Below the pieces are notes generated by a model that saw only the letters and a list, made by a program, of their open reading frames with translations, was not told where the DNA came from and searched no databases. From Adiantum capillus-veneris (lineage: Eukaryota; Streptophyta; Polypodiopsida; Polypodiales; Pteridaceae), in NCBI GenBank assembly GCA_014529385.2, contig CM043959.1:48487928-48551927 (forward strand): a stretch of DNA of 64,000 bases, given 5' to 3'. The position numbers were made by a program, and so were the translations under genes. Of the stretch, positions 57,040-64,000 are shown in pieces; positions within the stretch are counted from its first letter, which is position 1, and each line of letters opens with the position of its first letter.

Positions 57040-57420
57040 GCTTTGCCTTTGTCCTTTGTCAAGCTTTTGCCTTTGACTTTGGATTTGCTATCTCGAGATA
57101 AATGACACGCTTTCCACAATTGTAACAACACCCATTGGACTTCTTTCTAGTGCCTGAAGCAATAAGTGCTTCACCACCACGGTAATTAACACGGCTTCCT
57201 TCCCAACGAGAAAAGAGGTGAGATCATCAAATCCCAGCTTTTTCTTCGTGATATGCAAGCGCAGTGTCTTCAACACCATCTCGTACTCCTCAAGACAATT
57301 TCGTAAAAAGTACCAAGGCAACTAACTAGTCAATGCACTTTCCATAGCCGAGAGTTGATCATGGATCAACTTTGCCCTCTCCACTTGTCGTCGCCCCTCA
57401 GCTTTAAAAACGCTTAATAA
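57040..57420 (-). pseudogene. copia gag fragment with CCHC knuckle
   Basis: The minus frame at 57088-57321 reads LRNCLEEYEMVLKTLRLHIT and LGFDDLTSFLVGKE, the end of a copia gag. Just downstream a knuckle reads CYNCGKR, then after a one-base loss GHLSRDS, so the last Cys ligand is Ser and the frame is broken. Gag is the only gene kept by this element. Confidence 0.75.
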
Positions 57421-57840
57421 GCATTGCTCCAAAATGAACCCAAGTTGACGCGTTCCAAAACGAAGCAGGGACAGTAGATAGTGGAGCCTTTCTCCATCAA
57501 TGGCGCCAAGTGTTGTTCAAAGCATTTCAATAGGCGTTTCAAAATGCCTGTAAAAGACTGCCAGAAAATAGGCCGGCACCAATCCTAAACGTTTCGAGAC
57601 ATAATCTGAAGGAGCCCATTTGCCAGAGCGTATTCAAACGCTACCACACAAATGCTGTGGATGAAGCCCGCTTTGCACAAGCGTTTCAAAACGTTGGGCA
57701 GAGTGCACGACCTTCCTTTGCTTTCCGCAATCACTGCAACAATGGACATTGTCGACAGCGTTTCAAAACGCTAGAAGAAACCCAACCTAGCTCATAGCAT
57801 TTTCAAATAGGGGCCGCCATTCAAAACGCTCTAGAAAGCA
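57400..57840. repeat. cluster of degenerate AGCGTTTCAAAACGCT-type inverted repeats
   Basis: Near-palindromic words related to AGCGTTT(C/T)AAAACGCT occur around 57450, 57515, 57528, 57582, 57625, 57681, 57758, 57798 and 57820, 20-75 bases apart. The copy at about 57758 reads AGCGTTTCAAAACGCT. They lie between the primer-binding site and gag, in the element leader. Confidence 0.75.
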
Positions 57841-57904
57841 CTATCTTCGCCAATGCTAGCCTTCCAAGCGAGGTCTCCTTTTCCTCTCTCCCAAGATCAA
57901 CGAG

Positions 57905-57922
57905 CCAAGGTCTCAAATACAA
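57905..57922 (-). promoter_or_regulatory. decayed copia primer-binding site
   Basis: The minus strand reads TTGTATTTGAGACCTTGG directly after the LTR end. It resembles TGGTATCAGAGCCTTGG with three changes and one insertion. Confidence 0.6.
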
Positions 57923-58207
57923 TGTCAAAGTCTACGATGCAGAAGCATAGAACTTGGGAGAGAATGCACAAGAAATAGAAAGAAAGAAAGAGAGAGAGTC
58001 GTTGAACCAACCAATTGGGCAATGAAATAATGTCTATATACGATGGGGGCTCATGGTGCACTTATATATCAACCTGGGGCCTTAAGTACCCCACACCAAA
58101 TTGCCCTACCCAAAAACATGTCATATAAGTAAAATAAATACCTAAACACAATATTAATTAACTAGAGACCTATTGGGCTATTCACTTGAGATGCTTTAAC
58201 TTTAACA
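57923..58207 (-). repeat. 5' LTR of the compact copia element
   Basis: 285 bases, paired with 56114-56441. It is followed by the TGTTT target duplication at 58208-58212. Confidence 0.9.
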
Positions 58208-58212
58208 TGTTT

Positions 58213-60130
58213 ATCCTCGTGGTTGCTTGTCAGTGAAGCTTGTAAGTGACCCTCACCAATGGTGAAGTTTGAGGATTGGTTTTAGATTAGGCATCAGTGT
58301 GGATGCCCAAATTGTTTATGCTTTGGAGCCCTTTAATCTTGTGAAATATTGCTTCTCCCTTAGTCGATGCCATTGGAAACTCACATTGATCATGCAATTT
58401 TTGTAGCTCTTTTGTTCAAAATACTTTCCCATTGCAGGCACTAGATCCTTAGGGTGGAGACCATCGTTGACAATCACTATTAGCAAGAAGCCTTCATACT
58501 TCTCAAAGCTAAATTTTGTTGATTGCAACATAGGATTTGATTTGTCTAGACTCTTTGAGGAACAGGTTCTCTGATGTTGAGCTCTACAAGGTATTGGAGT
58601 AGAGACTTTCTACGGCCATCGGCCTTGTCCTATCCTTGGAAAGCATATATATTCTTTACGATTGGTATGCCTCACATTGTTGATGTTGTAAATAGTGTAT
58701 GGTTCTTTTTTCCTTTAACAATTGTTCTCGAGTAGCGCTTGGGTATACATCATCTGCCACTATGGAGAGCTTATAGGATTGGTCGCTTGATCGTTGAAGC
58801 TACCCCCTCTTTGGGTTTCATGCACTTTCTGTTTGTAATGTGTCTCCACCTAATGTTGAACCATCCAAATCAGTTATGGCATTTCTATAAACCTATCCAT
58901 AGGTGAAGTACTGTACAAAAGATTTGGAGCACAAATTGACTTTGAAAGAAAGGGTTTTGTTTGTGCACTCAGAGGTGCACTCTGTTCCCTTCTAGGACAC
59001 TGGCGCATTGCAACTTCTTCATGTTGCACTTGCCATCAACATGTTGAGACAATACTTCACATGCTATGACATTGCTCTCATGCTTTAGGTTTTCTTTACT
59101 ATGCAATTGCATGGATGGTAAGACCTCACCTTTTCCATCTCCTTGGGCAAGTTGGCTAGGTAGACTGTCCCTTCCTGTTAATGTATCTAGCCCACTCTCC
59201 ATCATCTTGCTTTAATAGGTAGAATTGCATTTCCATTATTCAATGAAATGGAAATTGCAGTTTCAAGTTAGTAAAGGCTATCTATTTGTTGCCATAACTA
59301 GCCGCTAGAAGTGGAATTGGGACTAGAAGCACTCTTGACAACAGCGTACACTTGTCCATACAGCTAACCACAAGAACAAGCAAATTCTTGCAAAGACACA
59401 ATGGTATCATCATAAACTGTATCATAAAATTCGAGATTGCATGAAGAGATGATTATGCTGTCATTTTATTTGATTAGGCTCAACATTGGACCAAATTTGA
59501 GGAAATGCATCTTTTCCCCTAACAAGCATACTCACATCATATGCAGGAGGGTGCAAGCCGTCATAGCAGTATCAAACCATGGTGTCTCCTACGCACACAT
59601 TTCATCACCTCTATATTGCCTCCTTTAAACTACCTTTGTTTCTTCTCTGTTCAGTAAAATCTTTGATGTATTAAATGAATGTACCTCTTCATTTGAAAGT
59701 TTCTTTTCTGTTGAAAGGAAAAACCAGCAAAAAAGGCCTAAGATCGAACTCTAGACTATGCACATGGAGATCCTCAAGAAACTAAGGCCATATCCCAGCC
59801 CCGGGCCGGAAGGAGGGGGGGCTACTAACCGAGAGTCACAATAGTAGAGTTGTAGCAATTAAATCAGAGACCATCTGTCTTGTTCAGCAAAAGTGAGAAA
59901 CATATCCTCCCATACCTTATACCCATAAATCACGTACAGCCAGAGTAAAACATACATCACCAATGGGAACATGCCTCCCAATTACTTGCCATACCCTACA
60001 TTACATAAGGATGTATCAAGAACATGCATAGTGCTCTTGAAGCCCACGAAGGGTGTTGCTGGTAAGCAAATGTAGACACAGCCAAGTACAATTACTGTAG
60101 CACATGACAAATTGTCTCATGCTGAGTTCT
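58213..60130. other. decayed region, two short minus-strand coding-like frames
   Basis: Minus-strand frames at 58316-58531 (FEKYEGFLLIVIVNDGLHP) and 58969-59205 (MESGLDTLTGRDSLPSQLAQ) look coding-like but match nothing I know. They may be remnants of one gene. No promoter or splice pattern is clear. Confidence 0.35.
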
Positions 60131-60459
60131 CAACATAAACTGCCCAAAAAGCCTTCAAAACATTGAAGAATAGCACAGCTTGCTGAAAACCTCCGGCATC
60201 CATGCACCCCGTGCACGACAGAAAATAATCTCTGTTCTCCAATGCTCCCTTCTTTCAAACCATCCAGCTCAATGCTTTTAACCACTGCAAAAGAGGGAGT
60301 CGGTACTTTTCCCTTTATCACCTGCAGACATCTCAATTCATCCCATACACACTAAGCATCGATATGAAATTACACATTATAAAGGAAGAAGCCAGAGACA
60401 CGATAAACATAATAAAATTGTCAAGGAGACCCTCAGAAAACTCAGTGGACCAAAATACT

Positions 60460-61100
60460 CATCAGATAGCATAATGCCATCATGCGTAGCAAATACACAT
60501 TGCATCATGGGCCCTTTTTGTAAAACGTCTAGAAGCCTGGAGCCATAATTCACCTCCGTTTGTGGGGTGACCATGAAACTGTAACAAATACAGGCATTGG
60601 GCGTGACCCTCGGTGAGGGATAACAGGTGAGGGATAACAGCAGACTCCTCAAAAATACCTGGATTTGTTAGCATTTCAAGAAGCCATTTCCTCCAGAATA
60701 TCCCTGCAGACAACCTGTTGAACAAATATTCTAAAAAGAGTATAGAATACAGCTCAGGTCATGCCTAAGAGAATCAGTAGTGCCATCAAGTTGGCACTTC
60801 TTGCACATTGTCTAAAAACCCGGAGCCATAATTGACCTCCATAAGTGGGGTGGCCATGAAACTGTAACAAATACAGGCATTGAGCGTGACTCTCGACAAT
60901 GGATAGCAGCACATCATCTCCAAAAATATCTGCATTTGTTAGCATTTCAAGAAGTTGTCATTTCCTCTGGTACATTCCTGCAAACAACCTGTTGAACAAA
61001 CTGTTTCACAGGATGCGCTGCTGCCAAGTAAACAATGATCTTTCTATAAAGCGTGTAGAATACAGCTCAGGTCCATGCCTAAGAGAATCAGTAGTGATTA
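60460..61100. repeat. diverged tandem duplication in the 3' flank of the receptor kinase
   Basis: A block of about 190 bases occurs twice: 60540 and 60823 both start GAGCCATAATT and share CATGAAACTGTAACAAATACAGGCATT and TTGTTAGCATTTCAAGAAG. A second shared word (TAGAATACAGCTCAGGT) is at 60743 and 61056, so the repeated unit is about 285-313 bases. Divergence is moderate. It may lie in the 3' untranslated region of the gene. Confidence 0.8.
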
Positions 61101-61174
61101 GTGGCCAAGTCTGCTGGAAACAGACTCCAAGGATGCATACTCAGTTTACAAAATGGGGAAAATCCAGCTTTTCA

Positions 61175-64000
61175 TCAAAAAGAAGATGTTAGACGGCATA
61201 CTTTGAGACAATCCACCACCTGCTTCATGGTGGGCCTCTCTGCCAGTACCTCTTCAGTACAATCGATCGCTACTTTCAGCGTATCAACCAGCTCCGAATG
61301 TGGGCCCTGCTCCCATAGACCAGGAGCAAAGACAGCTTCATATTGCCCTCTTTTGTAAAGGTGGCTTGCCCATGCCACAATGTTAAACCCATCACCATGA
61401 CCTGAAAACGAAGGGTCCAACGCCTTCTTCCCTGAAAGGAGTTCAAGAAGAACCACCCCATAGCTGTACACATCTGCCTTGTCCGAAACCCGACCTGTCA
61501 ATGCATACTCAGGTGCCACATAACCAAACGTGCCTGCTACATCAGTCGTTGCATGTGTTTCTGAAGCACCCAATAGCCTCGCAAGGCCAAAATCTGAGAG
61601 ATATGCATCAAGGGATGTATCTAGCAGAATATTGCTTGGTTTTATATCTCGATGAAGGACTCTTGTGTGACACCCATTATGTAGGTAATCAAGAGCCTGG
61701 GCAACATTCAGAGCTATTTTGTGTCGAACCTTCCACGGTATCCTCCCCCTGTCACGATTATGAAGCAAGCTCTCCAGATTTCCTCCTGGGAGATAGTTGT
61801 AAATTAGAAACATTTCTGATTCATGTGCATAGTAGCCCAACAGCGTGACCAGGTGTGGGTGTCGAATCCGCCCTAAAGTTCTGATCTCTGCAACAAACTG
61901 CTGCATGCCTTGAACCCTGCCAAGATACAGCTTCTTCACTGCTAGCACAAAGCCAGGCACAGGCTCAGCTTTATACGTCGCCCCAAACCCGCCATTGCCT
62001 ATGAGATTGTCAACACTGAAGTTTCCTGTAGCTCTTACTATATTGTCATATGTCAGGTGGACACCGGTATTAACAAACAGTACCACTTCTTTCTTGCCGG
62101 CTGGGCGCCCATTGCACTGCTGCTTGATGCAAACCCACAATAGAAGAAGCAAGACAGAAGTAAAAACAATAGAACCCACAACTACTGCTACAATTTTCCA
62201 CAAACTCAACTGACTCTTGCTTCTTGTCATTGTGTTGTTAGGCGGCATCGCAAATGGGCGTGGAACATAAACTCCATCAGATGATGGTGTTGGGGCAGAT
62301 GCAACACATGGTTCTAGGAACGGATTACCCACAAAATTTGCCTGATCACAGGAGCTTTCTGTGCCTTTTGCCATCGGAACTGCCCCAGACAAGTTGTTAT
62401 AAGCAACATCAAGACCCTTCCAAGATGTGATATTTGCAAGACCCTCTGGTATCTTTCCTGACAAAGAATTGTTATTCAAAAAAAGGTACTTCAAACTGTG
62501 CAAATTTGCCAGCTCCTTCGGAATCTCCCCGGTTAGCTTGTTTTGTGACAAATCAAGCCCAATAAGAGACTTCAAACTGCCAAGTGTTTTTGGTATACTT
62601 CCTACAAGACTATTGTTGCTTAAAAGAAGATACTCTAAGCTCTGGAGCTCACCTAGCTCGAGCGGAATACTATCACTAAAATGATTTGTTCCAAGGTCTA
62701 AATAAACCAAGAACTTGAGACCCTGTATGGCTGGTGGGATGGTCCCACTGAGCAGATTTGTTGAAGCTTCAAAATGCTTCAAAGACTTGCATCTCAGCAT
62801 TGCCTGAAGGGGAAGCACTCCATCTAAGAAATTATGGCTCAAGCTGAGAGCAAATTCTTGAACAGTCGCACATGCGCTGAAGACATAGTCTGGGATGGTG
62901 CCATGAAATTGATTTTCGGCGAGAAAAAAGCCATATGAGATCTTTCCACTTCCAAAACCAGCGCTAACCATTGGAGCTGGCACCAGACCTGTGAAGTTGT
63001 TTTGGCTGAGATTATGCACTACCAACAAATCCTGTAGGGCAAGCCCAATTGACAAGCTGCTTGCCACGCTGCCATGATACAGACTTGTGAAATATGAGAA
63101 AATGGTATCTACACGACGACTTTGAAGAGCTGAAGACATGTACAAAGAACTGGTATAGGAGTACGCTGACAGCAGCCCAGCAGTTGGGCAACTCATGTTA
63201 CCTGGAGGCGAAACTGTACCTGACAAGAAATTACCTGTCACATTGAAGACGACCATACAAGGGACCGGAAGTTGTGATGGTATATTCCCTTCCAATGAGT
63301 TGAAGCTTACATCAAGGTAAATCAATTTCCTGCATTTGGTGAGTTGCGATGGTATGCTGCCAGAGAGGGAATTTTGCCCTAGATTTAAAGCTTCCAGGTT
63401 GGCACATGCACCCCACTGGGTTGGAAAGCCTGCAAGAAAGCCAGCTCTGGGAGCCCACAAAACTTTGAGGAGTGGAAGGCTTGTGATGGACGGAGGGAGT
63501 GAGCCCGAAAAATAGTTGTACTCACCCTTGTCATTGCTTGTGTAGCCATCCACAGGATCAACCATCGTGCGGTTGATACAAGTTTCAACATTCAGCAGGT
63601 TTGTGAGCACAAACAAAGACAACTTGGTGCAGTTTCCAAGCTCTGATGGTATATCCCCTGCTAAACTATTCCGTGAAACATCAAGTGTCTCCAACATTGA
63701 CAGCTTGCCAAGCTCGGGGGGGATGGGTGCAGACAAGAAATTTGACGACACCATCAAAGATCTGAGATTAGTGCAGTTTCCCAAAACAGGTGGAATAGTA
63801 CCAAACAGAAAATTCCCTTCTAAATGAAGATGCTCCAAGTTGCTGCAGCTGCTTGCAATCTCCTCTGGGATGGTCCCATCAAGCTGATTGTAAGATAACC
63901 AAAGAGATTGCAAAGCCGAGAAGTTGCCTATGAATGCTGGTATCTTTCCAGATAGCATATTTCCTGCCAGGTTGAACTCATTGACATACCTGCAATTTGA
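61175..64000 (-). CDS. RPK2: LRR receptor-like kinase of the RPK2/TOADSTOOL2 type, 5' end outside window
   Basis: An open frame of 941 codons runs into the right window edge without a start. The N-terminal two thirds are leucine-rich repeats of the L-x-G-x-I-P type, interrupted by an RPK2-like island (LLKVLWAPRAGFLAG, FPTQWGACANLEALN, QLPVPCMVVFNVTGN). A single membrane helix lies at about residues 600-625 (IVAVVVGSIVFTSVLLLLLW). The cytosolic kinase (about 645-940) has all landmarks: glycine loop IGNGGFGATYK, LAVKK lysine, HRDIKPSN, SDFGLAR and VAPEYA. It is thus an active RD-type Ser/Thr kinase by motif. In Arabidopsis RPK2 acts at the plasma membrane in meristem and anther signalling; the role here is inferred. 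The frame has no stops or introns in the visible part. The signal peptide is outside the window. Confidence 0.93.
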   Translation of the reverse strand, partial: SNCRYVNEFNLAGNMLSGKIPAFIGNFSALQSLWLSYNQLDGTIPEEIASSCSNLEHLHLEGNFLFGTIPPVLGNCTNLRSLMVSSNFLSAPIPPELGKLSMLETLDVSRNSLAGDIPSELGNCTKLSLFVLTNLLNVETCINRTMVDPVDGYTSNDKGEYNYFSGSLPPSITSLPLLKVLWAPRAGFLAGFPTQWGACANLEALNLGQNSLSGSIPSQLTKCRKLIYLDVSFNSLEGNIPSQLPVPCMVVFNVTGNFLSGTVSPPGNMSCPTAGLLSAYSYTSSLYMSSALQSRRVDTIFSYFTSLYHGSVASSLSIGLALQDLLVVHNLSQNNFTGLVPAPMVSAGFGSGKISYGFFLAENQFHGTIPDYVFSACATVQEFALSLSHNFLDGVLPLQAMLRCKSLKHFEASTNLLSGTIPPAIQGLKFLVYLDLGTNHFSDSIPLELGELQSLEYLLLSNNSLVGSIPKTLGSLKSLIGLDLSQNKLTGEIPKELANLHSLKYLFLNNNSLSGKIPEGLANITSWKGLDVAYNNLSGAVPMAKGTESSCDQANFVGNPFLEPCVASAPTPSSDGVYVPRPFAMPPNNTMTRSKSQLSLWKIVAVVVGSIVFTSVLLLLLWVCIKQQCNGRPAGKKEVVLFVNTGVHLTYDNIVRATGNFSVDNLIGNGGFGATYKAEPVPGFVLAVKKLYLGRVQGMQQFVAEIRTLGRIRHPHLVTLLGYYAHESEMFLIYNYLPGGNLESLLHNRDRGRIPWKVRHKIALNVAQALDYLHNGCHTRVLHRDIKPSNILLDTSLDAYLSDFGLARLLGASETHATTDVAGTFGYVAPEYALTGRVSDKADVYSYGVVLLELLSGKKALDPSFSGHGDGFNIVAWASHLYKRGQYEAVFAPGLWEQGPHSELVDTLKVAIDCTEEVLAERPTMKQVVDCLKVCRLTSSF

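Larger units (their letters stand above)
56114..58207 (-). mobile_element. compact gag-only copia-derived element with intact 5-bp target duplication
   Basis: Direct repeats at 56114-56441 and 57923-58207 begin TGTCAAA and end TTTAACA in plus orientation, so on the minus strand they are TG...CA LTRs. The 5-bp target duplication TGTTT flanks both sides (56109-56113, 58208-58212). Inside, the minus strand has a decayed primer-binding site, a gag fragment and a CCHC knuckle, and no protease, integrase or RT. Total length 2094 bases. It must have been mobilised by an autonomous copia. Confidence 0.92.

Noticed and set aside
58316..59205. A host gene made of the two minus-strand frames at 58316-58531 and 58969-59205
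   Set aside because: Plausible-looking codons but no recognised domain and no clear splice signals linking them; kept only as a note in the gap entry.
61501..63827. Plus-strand frames inside the receptor kinase
   Set aside because: They are antisense shadows of the long kinase reading frame.

Overview
The window is a stretch of a large, repeat-rich land-plant nuclear genome. The one host gene I can name with confidence is an RPK2/TOADSTOOL2-type leucine-rich-repeat receptor kinase at the right edge (61175-64000, minus strand, 5' end outside the window). Nearly everything else is transposable-element sequence, long (CT)n/(GA)n/(AC)n/Cn microsatellites, and decayed DNA. The mix of copia, chromovirus, non-chromoviral gypsy, MULE, CACTA and Sola-like elements fits a big-genome vascular plant. 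A fern or lycophyte is my guess, not something the sequence proves.

Layout. 1-2830: left-truncated Ty1/copia remnant, minus strand. 2831-6500: unclassified DNA with a GC-rich block, long G and C homopolymers and two related hairpins. 6663-8185: copia primer-binding site, copia integrase fragment, and a large compound microsatellite. 8741-12005: decayed multi-exon gene, minus strand, with a RING-H2-like finger and an intron full of CTACCAAA motifs. 12430-16316: two complementary copia pieces in permuted order. 16307-21137: 5'-truncated chromovirus, plus strand. 21150-24092: decayed MULE-type transposase with a SWIM finger. 25177-53633: one giant gypsy-type LTR retrotransposon of about 28.5 kb. 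53690-54560: copia 3'-end remnant with tandem repeats. 56114-58207: compact gag-only copia derivative with intact 5-bp target duplication. 58213-61174: decayed DNA plus a diverged duplication next to the receptor kinase. 61175-64000: the receptor kinase.

The giant element is the most interesting object. Its LTRs (about 0.9 kb without insertions) start at 25177 and 52740 and are bounded by a tRNA-type primer-binding site and a polypurine tract. The 5' LTR is split by a 1336-bp non-autonomous CACTA element placed just upstream of the LTR TATA box. The gag-PR-RT-RNase H portion is tandemly duplicated (about 4 kb, junction near 35426). The second unit is interrupted by a 5127-bp Sola-like DNA transposon with a 4-bp target duplication. 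The pol of the second unit has unusual features: two H2C2 zinc-binding modules in tandem before the integrase core, and a second retropepsin-like domain after the integrase. A further sense-strand gene of about 900 codons (ORF3, function unknown, coiled-coil centre, conserved-looking C-terminal domain) lies between pol and the 3' LTR. Arrays of a roughly 290-bp repeat carrying a conserved near-palindrome (arms AAGTAAATAATC / GATTATTTACTT) sit both upstream of gag and upstream of ORF3. All element genes carry stops or frameshifts, so this copy is not expected to move by itself.

Coordinates of TE gene fragments are approximate, because the frames are broken. Family names rest on motifs read by eye, without database searches.
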